47,300 bases of DNA, taken from Chloroflexota bacterium (GTDB lineage: Bacteria > Chloroflexota > Anaerolineae > Anaerolineales > Villigracilaceae). Positions 15,098-24,179 of the stretch are shown piece after piece. A model generated the notes under the pieces. That model searched no databases. It worked only from the letters and a program-made list of their open reading frames with translations, and was not told where the DNA came from. Position numbers and translations under genes: made by a program. Each line of letters starts with the position of its first letter. The stretch's first letter is position 1. The stretch covers positions 1 to 47,300 of the forward strand of contig JACRMH010000049.1 of the NCBI GenBank assembly GCA_016219545.1. Reading direction: 5' to 3'.

Positions 15098-17647
15098 ATG
15101 GCCGCAAAAACTGTTGAAGTCAAATCGAATAATGGATTATTGCCCACGCCTGCCATGCCCAAGGGGTTGCCGAAGGCACAGTTGACCGATAACGCGCGTC
15201 AGGTGTTGATGAAGCGTTACGTCCGCCGTGGTGATGACGGCAAGCCTGCCGAGAATGTGGAAGATATGTTCTGGCGCATTGCATATCATGTTGCAAAAGT
15301 TGAAGAGGAATGGGGCGCTGATGTGCAGAAGCGCGCCGTTGAGTATTACCATTTATTGAGCAGCAAGAAGTTTTTCCCGAACTCCCCAACATTTACCGGT
15401 GCGGGAACTCCCTTAGGTCAACTGGCCGCGTGCTTTGTGTTGCCCATCAGCGATGACATGGGACGTGACAGCGCGGGTATCTTCCAAACTTTGCGTGACG
15501 CCGCGTTGATCCAGCAGACAGGCGGCGGCAATGGATTCTCATTCTCACGTCTGCGCCCGCATGGCGCACTTGTTCAGACTTCGGCAGGGCAGGCGACTGG
15601 TCCGGTGGGATTCTTGAAAGTCTATGATCATGCCTTCGGTGAGATCGCTCAGGGCGGAACAAGACGCGGCGCGAATATGGCCGTCCTGCGTGTGGATCAC
15701 CCGGATGTGGAAGATTTCATCACCTGCAAGATCAACGAGAACCAGATCACGAACTTTAATATCTCGGTCGGCATTACCGATGCTTTTATGCGCGCCGTGA
15801 AGAATAATGAAGAATGGCCGCTGCGTTTCCCCAACATGAAGGAAATGAAACAACATGCATTCAGCGGAACTTTGGAACAGGCCGAAGCCGCGGGCATTAC
15901 CATCCATACCTATAGAACTGTCAACGCGCGTGAGTTGTTTAATAAGATCGTGACTCAGGCGCATCACAATGGCGAGCCGGGTGTGTTGTTCCTGGATGCG
16001 GCCAATCGTGGGAATCCCGTCCCGCATTTGTATCCGCTTGAAGCGACAAACCCGTGCGGAGAACAATGGTTAGGTCCATATGAAAACTGCTGTCTCGGTT
16101 CTGTGAATCTCAATGAGCATTGCGGACCTGATAACTCAGTGGATTGGGAAACTTTGCGCCAATCCGTCGTGACTGCCACGCGCTTCCTCGATGATGTCGT
16201 GGAGGCGAATGCTTATGTGCCTGCTGTGGCGCAGCTCCAGGTAGCCGCTCATCGCGCGCGGAGAATTGGTCTCGGCATCATGGGACTCGCGGACTTGATG
16301 TATCACGTGGGCGTGCGCTATGGCTCGAAGGAAGGTCAGGAGTTCAGCGCGCAGGTGATGGAATTTGTCCGCTACCATGCGATGCAGACCAGCATCGAAC
16401 TTGCGCAGGAACGCGGACCTTTCCCCGCCATCGAAGGCTCCATCTACGATATGGATGATATGAAATGGCAGGCGCCCAAATCACTGGTCAACTACCAGAA
16501 TAACTGGGGCATGCCCGAGGTCAAGTGGGATGCGATCACCAGCGGAATCAAAAGCCATGGGATCAGAAATGCCGCACAGACCACCGTCGCCCCGACGGGA
16601 ACCATCGCCACGGTTGCTGGCTGTGAAGGTTATGGCTGTGAACCCGTCTTCGCGCTCGCTTATATCCGGCACGTCAATGACAACGGCAAGGATCTGAAAT
16701 TAACTTACGCCAGTCCGCGCTTCGATGAGGCGCTCAAGAAATTGGGACTCGGCGAAGAGAAACGTCAGGAAATCGTGGAGCAGGTGATGAACGAAGGCAC
16801 CTGCCAGAATGTCAAAGAACTGCCGCAAGCTGTGCGCGATACCTTTGTGGTCTCGGCCGACATCACCGCCGACGAGCACGTCCGCACGCAAGCCGCCCTG
16901 CAAGCCTTCGTGGATAACTCGCTTTCAAAGACCGTGAATTTTTCTGAGAACGCCACCGAGGAAGATGTTGCCAACGCGTACATGATGGCGTGGGAACTTG
17001 GCTGTAAGGGCATCACGGTTTATGTGACCGGCTCACGCGATAAGGTGGTCCTCGAAACGAAAGCCACTGCGGATAAGAAAGCGCCTCCGACTCCGCCGGT
17101 AGTTGCTCCTGCTCAACAAAACCTGTGGCACGCGACGAAGAAGCCGCGTCCGCGCACGTTGACGGGACGTACCTTCAACGTGGAGACGCCGGTGGGGAAG
17201 GCCTTCATCACCATCAACGAGAACGGCGGCGAACAGCCCTTTGAAGCCTTCATCAATACAGCCAAGGCAGGCTCTGAGATCGCGGCCGTCTCCGAAGCAA
17301 TTGGACGGCTGGTCTCCTACATCCTCAGAATGGCATCTCCCGTGGCGCCACTGGACCGGATGCGCGAAATCGTGCGTCAACTCAGCGGTATCGGCGGCGG
17401 ACGCTCCCTGGGCTTTGGCATCAACCGTGTGCGTTCCCTGCCCGATGGCATTGGTCAGGTGCTGGACATGTACCTGCGCGAAAAAGACGGCATGTTGACC
17501 GAGGAAGAAAAACCGAGCGGGCTTCATGCTGACATTTCCGGGCACGCCATGAAGATCGGCGACATTTGTCCCGAATGCGGCGAAGCAGCCGTGGTCAATG
17601 AGGAAGGGTGCAGGAAGTGTTATGCCTGTGGGTTTTCGGAATGTTAG
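15098..17647 (+). CDS. nrdJ: Adenosylcobalamin-dependent (class II) ribonucleoside-diphosphate reductase
   Basis: This 849-residue enzyme makes deoxyribonucleotides with a B12-derived thiyl radical, independent of oxygen. Visible are the reductase core ([12 protein letters not shown], cysteine C112 in [12 protein letters not shown]), [13 protein letters not shown], the radical-site region TNPCGEQ (near 318-324) followed by [11 protein letters not shown], and the phosphate-binding [12 protein letters not shown]. Residues about 690-800 form the TSCPD domain ([22 protein letters not shown]). A C-terminal zinc-ribbon-like CPECGEAAV...CRKCYACG carries the redox-active cysteines. An AGGAGAG site precedes the ATG. 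No nrdB or nrdG is present in the window. Confidence 0.96.
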   Translation: MAAKTVEVKSNNGLLPTPAMPKGLPKAQLTDNARQVLMKRYVRRGDDGKPAENVEDMFWRIAYHVAKVEEEWGADVQKRAVEYYHLLSSKKFFPNSPTFTGAGTPLGQLAACFVLPISDDMGRDSAGIFQTLRDAALIQQTGGGNGFSFSRLRPHGALVQTSAGQATGPVGFLKVYDHAFGEIAQGGTRRGANMAVLRVDHPDVEDFITCKINENQITNFNISVGITDAFMRAVKNNEEWPLRFPNMKEMKQHAFSGTLEQAEAAGITIHTYRTVNARELFNKIVTQAHHNGEPGVLFLDAANRGNPVPHLYPLEATNPCGEQWLGPYENCCLGSVNLNEHCGPDNSVDWETLRQSVVTATRFLDDVVEANAYVPAVAQLQVAAHRARRIGLGIMGLADLMYHVGVRYGSKEGQEFSAQVMEFVRYHAMQTSIELAQERGPFPAIEGSIYDMDDMKWQAPKSLVNYQNNWGMPEVKWDAITSGIKSHGIRNAAQTTVAPTGTIATVAGCEGYGCEPVFALAYIRHVNDNGKDLKLTYASPRFDEALKKLGLGEEKRQEIVEQVMNEGTCQNVKELPQAVRDTFVVSADITADEHVRTQAALQAFVDNSLSKTVNFSENATEEDVANAYMMAWELGCKGITVYVTGSRDKVVLETKATADKKAPPTPPVVAPAQQNLWHATKKPRPRTLTGRTFNVETPVGKAFITINENGGEQPFEAFINTAKAGSEIAAVSEAIGRLVSYILRMASPVAPLDRMREIVRQLSGIGGGRSLGFGINRVRSLPDGIGQVLDMYLREKDGMLTEEEKPSGLHADISGHAMKIGDICPECGEAAVVNEEGCRKCYACGFSEC

Positions 17648-17660
17648 GATGAAATAAAAA

Positions 17661-17691
17661 GGTAGCAATCACCTCCAAGGTGATTGCTACC
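17661..17691. repeat. Perfect 14-3-14 hairpin after nrdJ
   Basis: GGTAGCAATCACCT, loop CCA, AGGTGATTGCTACC. There is no T run on the plus strand; an A run lies upstream. It may stabilise or weakly terminate the nrdJ transcript, or be another dispersed hairpin with a 3-base loop. It ends 13 bases before the accessory cassette starts. Confidence 0.8.
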
Positions 17692-17704
17692 TAATATGGA
17701 GAAA

Positions 17705-18076
17705 ATGATGGAATTAAAATCATTTGTAAAAGAAACGATTGTTCAAATTATTGAAGGTGTCAAAGAAGCACAAGATCATGCTTTAGATTTTGGAGCGATA
17801 GTTAATCCTAAAGGTTTCTTTACTGAGCACGAGATAATTAAGTGGTTACCAGAACGATTAGAAAAAGGCGGGTGGCGAGAAGGACAAGTTATAGATTTTG
17901 ATGTTTCTATTGCTATTTCTGAAACCGATGAAGCACGTGGTGGATTAGGAATTCAGGTTGCTAGCACAGTGATTGGACTAGGCGTTTCAGGAAAAAGCGA
18001 AGAGCAGAATAGCACGATAAGCAGATTGAAATTTTCTGTCCCATTGTTTTTGCCTGAGTCAAGCGGAGAAAAGTAA
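17705..18076 (+). CDS. Small trypco2-like protein of accessory cassette
   Basis: A 123-residue soluble protein. It begins with an amphipathic helix (LKSFVKETIVQIIEGVKEAQ) and ends in a beta-rich half, IDFDVSIAI, GGLGIQVASTVIGLGVSG and ISRLKFSVPLFLP. This pattern resembles the small trypco2 family, which occurs with proteases and NTPases in predicted conflict systems; the match is by eye and only moderate. The start is ATG 17705 or 17708, both just after GGAG. Codon use and base composition are clearly more AT-rich than nrdJ before it, suggesting transfer. It leads a three-gene run on the same strand. Confidence 0.6.
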   Translation: MMELKSFVKETIVQIIEGVKEAQDHALDFGAIVNPKGFFTEHEIIKWLPERLEKGGWREGQVIDFDVSIAISETDEARGGLGIQVASTVIGLGVSGKSEEQNSTISRLKFSVPLFLPESSGEK

Positions 18077-18130
18077 TTGAAAACCGTAGATTAGACGGCT
18101 GTAGCAATAAAGATAACTTGGAGGTTTAAT

Positions 18131-18457
18131 ATGCCTGACGAAAAAAATGAAAACATACAACATGAAAAAACACCATTGATTACACCACGAGAAACATCCC
18201 AGGAAAGCAAACAACAAGAAAAACCGCCTGAAATTAAAAAATTAGATTTTGCTGAAGCTGCTATTAAAAACGCAGGAGATCAAGGTATTTCATTAAATCC
18301 TGTAGGGAGTCATACAACAAATCCATTTATGGCTCAAGATACTGTTCAACCACAGCCTTCTGTTCAAATGGTGACTCCAACACCACCTTCTGTTGAAGCG
18401 GTGATTCCACCCGCTCCAGCTCAATCAAGTGAAGGCGGTAGCAATGCTGGAGAATAA
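18131..18457 (+). CDS. Pro/Gln-rich disordered protein of accessory cassette
   Basis: A 108-residue protein with no recognised domain. The N-terminal half is charged and lysine/glutamate rich; one short ordered-looking motif is LDFAEAAIKNAGDQG (about 38-52). The C-terminal third is disordered with a doubled motif, PSVQMVTPTPP and PSVEAVIPPAP. No signal peptide or membrane segment. GGAGG stands six bases before the ATG, so it is surely translated. It lies 54 bases after the trypco2-like gene and 15-21 bases before the membrane-protein gene, and may link the two, which is inference. AT-rich like its neighbours. Confidence 0.7.
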   Translation: MPDEKNENIQHEKTPLITPRETSQESKQQEKPPEIKKLDFAEAAIKNAGDQGISLNPVGSHTTNPFMAQDTVQPQPSVQMVTPTPPSVEAVIPPAPAQSSEGGSNAGE

Positions 18458-18474
18458 ATCTCCGGAGATTTATT
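18453..18474. promoter_or_regulatory. 22-bp perfect palindrome over stop codon and RBS
   Basis: AATAAATCTCC (18453-18463) is followed directly by its reverse complement GGAGATTTATT (18464-18474). It contains the TAA of the preceding gene and the GGAG ribosome-binding site of the next. It could be an operator or an RNA structure that hides the ribosome-binding site. Confidence 0.7.
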
Positions 18475-19204
18475 GCGCATGCCTATAGAATTCGATAATC
18501 TGTTAGTTGCACTAGTGTTCTTGCTGCCAGGATTCTTGACATCGCGCTTAATCGCAGCAAGAACGCCTGCTATGGGAAGAGGGGTTAGTACATTCCAAGA
18601 GACTTTTGAGAGTCTCTTGCGAAGTGTATATATTCACTTGATAATTGCCCCGATTATTTATTCAGTAATAGTGTGTTTTACTGTAAAAAATAATATATCC
18701 ATAATAGATGGAATTTTTAGAAATGGAATACAGGTTTATTATTTGGCGCACCCTCTTAAAGTTGTTATATTATTATTTGGGTGGTTGATAAGTGCATTTT
18801 TGTTGGCTACATTCTTTGGATACAAATGGGATCCGTTACATGAATTGTCTTCAAATCTTGTAAGGAAGACAGGTACAAAATCCGAAGATATTTTTTATCA
18901 ATTGCGAGAATATGTAGTTGGTAAAAGAGAAATGGGTGAAATAGATTTCCAATGGTGGATTCAAGCGCGATTAAAAAATGGTTATACCTACCAAGGTGAA
19001 TTCTATTTTGTAGGCTATCGTCATGATGGCATGAGTAGGGAATTGATGCTAGCTAATGTAACCTTTTTTCCTTACCCTGCCCAAACAGAAGTACAAATGC
19101 GCAGCGAGCCGAAGCATTATGATTTTGTGTTAATAGAGGTCGAGAACTGCGAAAGTCTGGAAATTTTGTTTGGACAAGGTATTTCACCTAAAAATAAACA
19201 ATAA
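18473..19204 (+). CDS. DUF6338-like integral membrane protein of accessory cassette
   Basis: A protein of 241-243 residues (TTG at 18473 with GGAG five bases upstream, or ATG at 18479). An N-terminal hydrophobic stretch (LLVALVFLLPGFLTSRLI) and two further membrane segments (about 55-75 and 95-118) are followed by a soluble domain with WWIQARLKNGYTYQGEFYFVGY and RELMLANVTFFPYP, a beta-rich pattern like the C-terminal part of DUF6338 proteins. Function unknown. Strongly AT-rich, matching the two genes before it. It probably anchors the cassette at the membrane (inference). Confidence 0.65.
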   Translation: MRMPIEFDNLLVALVFLLPGFLTSRLIAARTPAMGRGVSTFQETFESLLRSVYIHLIIAPIIYSVIVCFTVKNNISIIDGIFRNGIQVYYLAHPLKVVILLFGWLISAFLLATFFGYKWDPLHELSSNLVRKTGTKSEDIFYQLREYVVGKREMGEIDFQWWIQARLKNGYTYQGEFYFVGYRHDGMSRELMLANVTFFPYPAQTEVQMRSEPKHYDFVLIEVENCESLEILFGQGISPKNKQ

Positions 19205-19331
19205 GATGTTTTTGGTAAGTTTTGCGAAGGTCGCTATGCGGGGTAATTGTGGGCGACTGTTCTTTCTACCTCTCTCAAATACCACACGAAAATTATAGTA
19301 AGAACAGAACTGCATAGATGTCATATCTGGT

Positions 19332-19456
19332 GGACATCTCCCCCGATTGAAGAGCACAATTGGGGGAGAAAAAACTTGGCGTTGAATAAAACTTAGTATT
19401 CACTTCTGCGCAGCTTTTCCTCCCCCATTCATGAACTTTGAATGGGGGAGGTGTCC
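19332..19456. repeat. Nested inverted-repeat element
   Basis: Outer arms GGACATCTCCCCC (19332-19344) and GGGGGAGGTGTCC (19444-19456) match at 12 of 13 positions. Inside lie two hairpins: TCTCCCCCGATTG with CAATTGGGGGAGA (19337-19369), and CCTCCCCCATTC with GAATGGGGGAGG (19419-19451). No coding capacity. It occupies much of the 383-base gap 19205-19587; the rest of that gap holds only a TATAAT candidate and the protease leader. Confidence 0.7.
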
Positions 19457-19496
19457 GCTAGGACGGAGGGGGCAGTGTATTCGAGTGTTTATCCCG

Positions 19497-19502
19497 TATA
19501 AT
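19497..19502 (+). promoter_or_regulatory. Possible -10 box of the metalloprotease gene
   Basis: TATAAT lies 85 bases before the start at 19588; no convincing -35 is seen at 16-18 bases. An AAAGGAT ribosome-binding site lies just before the ATG. Confidence 0.3.
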
Positions 19503-19587
19503 GACCTTGATTTGTTTTTCAACCGTTTCTATAACAATAGAGACATCATGGGGAGATTTACCCAGGCTTTCGAAAGGATAAAAAATT

Positions 19588-22500
19588 ATGAATAGATTTT
19601 TCAGAACGCTCATTACATGCTTTGCGTTTGTCAGCCTATTATCTGCCTGCAATCTTCCCTCTGCTGTTACAAATACGCCTGTCACAAGTACGCCGGCAAT
19701 CATTGAAGAAACCCCCGACCCACAGGTGTCTGCACTACGTCAACTGGAAGCAGATTCCGAAACACCGCCGGAGTTGTACTTTCAGAACGGCTTCCCCCGT
19801 TTTGTCTCTGGCAGTTTTCTTGTCGAAGGCGCAGATGTTGTCGAACGCGCCCGAAATTTTCTGCAGTCAAATCAGGACCTCTATCGCATTGCAAACCCAG
19901 ACCTGAACCTGGCCGTGCGCCGTGTGAGCGAAGCGGAGGCTGAGACGGATGTTGTCTTCTATCAGACCTATAAAGACATTGAGATTTTTGCCAGTGAGAT
20001 CGTGGTCACGTTGAGCGGGGATCGCGTCAACGCGACTGTGGGTGGGTTGCTCAATGGAGACCTGGCGGTCGCTGTCACACCCTTACTCTCAGAGTCCCAG
20101 GCCGAGGAGAGCGCCATTACTGACCTCGCAATGCCCAACGCATCCGCAGCCGGCACGACCACGCTCATGATATTTGATCCAAGCTTGCTTTCGGATGCTC
20201 CCCCTGAACCGCATCTGGTTTGGAGAGTCACCTTAAACGGCTCTGTTCCCTGGCAGGTTTTTGTGGATGCCCAAACCGGCTTGGTAGTCTTCAAATACTC
20301 ATTGGCTCAGGGTGATTATGACTATGAAGAGTTTAATGCCGGTGGCGGCGGTTACGGGGATTGCTATTTCTTATCAGGCGACAGTATCGGAGATGAGGAT
20401 GGATTGGAAACAAGTTGGCATTCCGACCCCGAAGCGGCGAACGTCTGGTGGTTCGCCCGCAACGCTTATATTTTTTACCGTGACACTTTCGGCCGTCATT
20501 CTTACGATAACGATGATTCGCAGTTGGAGGTCTTCATCCGGGCGGATGCGGGCGGCAGCGGAGCCTCGTGGATTTATTTCTGCAATCTGATCGTCGTTGA
20601 AAGTGGCTGGGTAGGGCAGGATGTTGTGATGCATGAGCTCACGCATGGGGTGATCGCATCCACATCTGACCTTGTGTATTCCAATCAGTCCGGTGCCTTG
20701 AACGAAAGCTACGCTGACGTAATGGCGTCTCTGCAAGATGGCAATTGGACCAACGCCGAAGATCGTATTGGTGGCGGCGGAGCGATCCGCGACCTGAGTA
20801 ATCCCCCCAACTTCGGTCAACCAGACCGCATGCCCATATTCATGACAACCAGAGATAATGGCGGCGTCCACACCAACAGCGGTATCCACAACAAGGTCGC
20901 ATACCTGATCGCTGTCGGTGAAGCTTTCAATGGCTGGACGATCACCGGTATCGGGAACGGCAAGATGGGGTCCCTGTTCTATGCAACGATGACCAGTTTG
21001 GGCAGCAGCGCTCAATTTATCGATGCCCGCAATGCAACGGTCGCACGCGCTGATCGTTGGGCATCCACCGGGACCATCGGCTTTACTCCATTGGATGCCT
21101 GTCAGGTGCAAAATGCCTATGCTGCGGTTGGGCTGGGGGACGGCGATACCGACTGCGATGGCACAGACAACGCAACCGATCCCGACAACGATGGGGATTA
21201 CATCCCCGACAGTCTGGATAACTGTCCGCTTGTAGTCAATCCGGGTCAGCAGGATGATACTGACAGCGACGGGCAGGGCAACGCTTGTGACAATGATCTT
21301 GACAACGATACGGTTCTTAATGTAGCTGACAACTGTCCGCTGTTTGGTAACACTGACCAGGCTGATGCCAATGCAGATGGCATCGGGGATGCCTGCACTA
21401 CGGACGATGACAACGACGGCGTGCTGGATGTTCGGGATAACTGCCCGAGCATTGCCAATCACGATCAGGGTAATCAAGACGGCGATGGACTCGGCAACGC
21501 CTGCGACACAGACGATGATAACGACGGACTTCACGACGACCCCCGCTTCGGTGAAACTGACAACTGCCCCTTGCGCAGTAACGCCGATCAGGCAGATACT
21601 GACGGTGATGGTGTCGGTAATGCTTGCGACAACAGCCGGCTCGTGGCCAACCCCGATCAGGCAGATACCGACGGCGATAGAATTGGCGATGCCTCAGACA
21701 ACTGCCCCGGAGTTTCCAACCCCAATCAGGCTGATGCTGACCGGGATGGTTTAGGGGACCGCTGTGATGGAAGCGACGAATTTTCTTTGATACCAGACGG
21801 CAGCCTTGTGAACCTAAGCATCCATGGTGAGCCCGGACAGTTGCGTACCTTTCCGATCCCTGTCTGCAAGGCAGATAACTGCCCGAAATGGTTTCCCCCA
21901 GATTATCTGGTGAGCATAGTGCTGACTGGCCTTTCACCGAACGTGGCAGTCTGGGTGACAGATGACACCGGCAAAAGCGTTGACCAGTCATCGTATAAAG
22001 GGAATATGCGAGTCCTGCGCTTCCACCCAAATGGCGGAAGAATCTATCACTTGAGTTTCCTCTTCAGTCTGGATTCTCCTGAAGGGCAGGTGGGTTACAT
22101 GGGTTCCATGTCCGCCGGCCCTGCAGATAAGCAGCCCAATCCAACTCCTGACGGTCCAATATCCACCCCATTTTCCCCGCCTCCCAGCCCTGCGATCGGA
22201 TTTGTGACGCCCACAATTGCACCCCTTTTTACCGAAACACCTCAGGCTCCCTCTTCCGTCATGCTTACATTCATAAGCAATGCATTTTGCCGCAAGGGAC
22301 CGGGTTCCCTGTATCGCAATGTCTCAAGTTTTGTAAAGGGAAAGACCACACAGGCTGATGGCCGCAATGCGGTTGATCCACGCTGGTTTTGGGTGCAGGT
22401 CCCAAACAGCACAGAGCATTGCTGGGTATCCTATATCACCGTCGAGCCAAATGATCTGAGCGAGGGACTGCCGATCCAACCAGTAACCTTTGAACTGCCG

Positions 22501-22758
22501 ATTGCTCCTGCCAGTTTTGTTGTCTCCAAACGAATATGCTCTCCGAACGGGTTTTCACTCCAACTGGCATGGACGATCTCAGCCGGCGCAGACGGATATA
22601 CTCTTTATCGGGATGGTCAAAAGATCGCTACTTTCAAAGCCAACCAGACCCAATATCAGGAAAACCCACCTCTGGATAAATCCCTTCATTATGAGTTGGA
22701 GGCGTTCAATGAAAATGGATTTTCCGAGCGTCTGGTGATCGAAGACCGCTGTCCATGA
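19588..22758 (+). CDS. Secreted M4-family (thermolysin-like) metalloprotease lipoprotein with TSP3 repeats
   Basis: A 1056-residue extracellular protease. A signal peptide ends in the lipobox LLSAC (C21). An FTP/PepSY-type propeptide spans about 45-235. The catalytic domain has HELTH (H349, E350, H353), the third zinc ligand E373 in GALNESYAD, and the second catalytic histidine H428 in GGVHTNSGIHNK. Residues about 515-730 hold about six thrombospondin type-3 calcium-binding repeats (DNCPL, NQADTDGDGVGNACD style). A Pro-rich linker leads to an SH3-like domain (about 890-950, FCRKGPGSLYR) and a Fn3-like domain to the end. It likely degrades external protein at the cell surface. Confidence 0.93.
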   Translation: MNRFFRTLITCFAFVSLLSACNLPSAVTNTPVTSTPAIIEETPDPQVSALRQLEADSETPPELYFQNGFPRFVSGSFLVEGADVVERARNFLQSNQDLYRIANPDLNLAVRRVSEAEAETDVVFYQTYKDIEIFASEIVVTLSGDRVNATVGGLLNGDLAVAVTPLLSESQAEESAITDLAMPNASAAGTTTLMIFDPSLLSDAPPEPHLVWRVTLNGSVPWQVFVDAQTGLVVFKYSLAQGDYDYEEFNAGGGGYGDCYFLSGDSIGDEDGLETSWHSDPEAANVWWFARNAYIFYRDTFGRHSYDNDDSQLEVFIRADAGGSGASWIYFCNLIVVESGWVGQDVVMHELTHGVIASTSDLVYSNQSGALNESYADVMASLQDGNWTNAEDRIGGGGAIRDLSNPPNFGQPDRMPIFMTTRDNGGVHTNSGIHNKVAYLIAVGEAFNGWTITGIGNGKMGSLFYATMTSLGSSAQFIDARNATVARADRWASTGTIGFTPLDACQVQNAYAAVGLGDGDTDCDGTDNATDPDNDGDYIPDSLDNCPLVVNPGQQDDTDSDGQGNACDNDLDNDTVLNVADNCPLFGNTDQADANADGIGDACTTDDDNDGVLDVRDNCPSIANHDQGNQDGDGLGNACDTDDDNDGLHDDPRFGETDNCPLRSNADQADTDGDGVGNACDNSRLVANPDQADTDGDRIGDASDNCPGVSNPNQADADRDGLGDRCDGSDEFSLIPDGSLVNLSIHGEPGQLRTFPIPVCKADNCPKWFPPDYLVSIVLTGLSPNVAVWVTDDTGKSVDQSSYKGNMRVLRFHPNGGRIYHLSFLFSLDSPEGQVGYMGSMSAGPADKQPNPTPDGPISTPFSPPPSPAIGFVTPTIAPLFTETPQAPSSVMLTFISNAFCRKGPGSLYRNVSSFVKGKTTQADGRNAVDPRWFWVQVPNSTEHCWVSYITVEPNDLSEGLPIQPVTFELPIAPASFVVSKRICSPNGFSLQLAWTISAGADGYTLYRDGQKIATFKANQTQYQENPPLDKSLHYELEAFNENGFSERLVIEDRCP

Positions 22759-22790
22759 TATTCAAGGTACTGATTCCGGGGTTTTAACAG

Positions 22791-22838
22791 AATGCGAGAG
22801 ATTGTTTCCTAAAACAATCTCTCGCATTTAATATTTTG
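22791..22838 (+). terminator. Hairpin terminator after the metalloprotease gene
   Basis: AATGCGAGAGATTGTTT (22791-22807) and AAACAATCTCTCGCATT (22812-22828) form a perfect 17-bp stem with loop CCTA, followed by TAATATTTT. The U-run is interrupted but the stem is very strong. Confidence 0.7.
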
Positions 22839-22960
22839 GCCCGCCATTTTTTCATACGGGGTGACGATGAGTGTTACTTACTGATGTTACGCACTATCCC
22901 GAAGGTTTGATCGGCTAAGGGTTCGTAAAAATATAATTTCCCTCACCTACCGCCGAGCCA

Positions 22961-23062
22961 TGTCTTTGCGAGGGCGCACTTGCTCTTCGCCCGAAGCAAT
23001 CCCCTTGCTGATGCGGAGATTGCTTCGCCGCCATAGACCAAGAGCGGCGGCTCGCAACGACA
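22961..23062. repeat. About 100-bp MITE/REP-like palindromic element
   Basis: Outer ends TGTCTTTGCGAG (22961-22972) and CTCGCAACGACA (23051-23062) match at 11 of 12 positions as inverted repeats. Inner arms CGAAGCAATC (22992-23001) and GATTGCTTCG (23018-23027) are perfect. This type of GAAGCAATC element is common between genes in Chloroflexi and other environmental bacteria. It fills the middle of the 375-base gap between two convergent genes; I see nothing else there but the terminator. Confidence 0.75.
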
Positions 23063-23133
23063 TTGCGGGAAGTTAACTATTTACATACCCTCAACTAGAT
23101 TTTTCAGGGAAACCATCGGGACGTTCTGCTAAC

Positions 23134-23637
23134 TTACAGCTTTCCGAACGCCACACCCTTATAGCCCCATCCGCAGGCGGCAACTGCTTCTTGAATGGGT
23201 TTCTTGATCTCATTCGTATTGAAGCGATAGTTATAGACTACACCGGGTTTCAACTCTTCGGTAAAGGCATAAGCCGCGCCAAATTCCACCGAAGTCATTT
23301 GCCCCTGAAACTTTGAAACTGCCATCGAAAGCGACGGCACGCCTGCCCGCCATTCAACGGTGAATTCCTCATCCTTGCCGCGCACTTCATGTTTTGCGGC
23401 ATCGAACTTCATGTAGATGCGGAATACTTTTGTGAGATTCGATTTCGCAAATATCTCGTACCATTTTGCATCCACGATCTTCCACTCGGCGATCAAGTCC
23501 ACCTTTTGGGAAGCGCCGTCAATGATCTGGTAGGGGGCCGTGTCACGGTTCAGAGTCAGCAAACGCTGGCGGACTTCATCCACAGAAAGCACGGGCATAT
23601 TTTTATCAGGTTTCTTGCCAAAGCCAAAGAGTCCCAT
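23134..23637 (-). CDS. Conserved hypothetical protein
   Basis: A 167-residue protein starting MGLFGFGKKPDKNMPVLS. I recognise it as a conserved family seen in Chloroflexi and Actinobacteria but know of no function. Features are LNRDTAPYQIIDG, the segment LIAEWKIVDAKWYEIFAKSNLTKVFRIYMKFD, and the C-terminal YNYRFNTNEIKKPI and CGWGYKGVAFGKL. It looks soluble, beta-rich and cytoplasmic. AGGAGAAAAC before the ATG supports the start. It is first of a minus-strand run but separated by 54 bases from the lipoprotein gene upstream. Confidence 0.8.
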   Translation of the reverse strand: MGLFGFGKKPDKNMPVLSVDEVRQRLLTLNRDTAPYQIIDGASQKVDLIAEWKIVDAKWYEIFAKSNLTKVFRIYMKFDAAKHEVRGKDEEFTVEWRAGVPSLSMAVSKFQGQMTSVEFGAAYAFTEELKPGVVYNYRFNTNEIKKPIQEAVAACGWGYKGVAFGKL

Positions 23638-23691
23638 TTTGTTTTCTCCTTTATAGTGTTAAAAGTTGCACAAATTACACGGCATAGAAAT

Positions 23692-24120
23692 TTATGGCAG
23701 GACAATGGACGCGCACTCAACGCCGTGGGCGTGTTGTAATCGTATCTCCCACGTCATGGACACTTTGTCCTCCGGAGGATCCAGCCTGCCTAGTTCAAAA
23801 AAATACTCCCCGCTTTCAAGGACTTTATTGGTGTCATACATGCCGCCTGGACCGGCATTCTTCCCATTGTATGTGGAGTTGAAAAATACTCGCGGATAGT
23901 CCCCGGGCTGTAACCCAGTGGCAATTAACTCGACAATGGTGTCGCTGATCTGTTGAAGCCTGAAAGTTGCGCCAGAAGCGGGTTGACAATCAGGGATGGG
24001 GATTGTGGGGTCCTCTGTTGATACCATAGGCGTAACCACTACAGGTTCAGAAGGCGTGGAATTTTGCATTGAACAGGATGTACAGAACAATATAAGGATC
24101 AGTAATAAAGATCGTTTCAT
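23692..24120 (-). CDS. Putative lipoprotein, unknown function
   Basis: A 142-residue protein with a hydrophobic signal sequence ending FCTSC (C16 as lipidation site; the lipobox is not ideal), a Ser/Thr/Pro-rich spacer (about 18-45), then a small beta domain with TFRLQQISDTIVELIATGLQPGD and GEYFFELGRLDPPE. This resembles small immunoglobulin-like extracellular domains, but no family was recognised. It stands between two small genes on the same strand without clear shared function. Confidence 0.65.
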   Translation of the reverse strand: MKRSLLLILILFCTSCSMQNSTPSEPVVVTPMVSTEDPTIPIPDCQPASGATFRLQQISDTIVELIATGLQPGDYPRVFFNSTYNGKNAGPGGMYDTNKVLESGEYFFELGRLDPPEDKVSMTWEIRLQHAHGVECASIVLP

Positions 24121-24179
24121 GGCACAGTCCTATCGTAAAGGTTATAAAGGCCCTTATTTGCTGCTAAGAGATAGCCGCT

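Noticed and set aside
20374..21534. Long open frame of 386 codons on the minus strand opposite the metalloprotease
   Set aside because: It mirrors the Asp/Asn-rich TSP3 and catalytic codons of the plus-strand gene; its product is a Val/Ile-rich, repeat-like sequence with no ribosome-binding site or known domain.
21140..21770. CRISPR array or DNA-level tandem repeat in the metalloprotease gene
   Set aside because: The periodicity is in the protein (TSP3 repeats, open frame kept throughout) and DNA units are diverged; there are no spacers or direct repeats of constant length. No CRISPR array was seen anywhere in the window.
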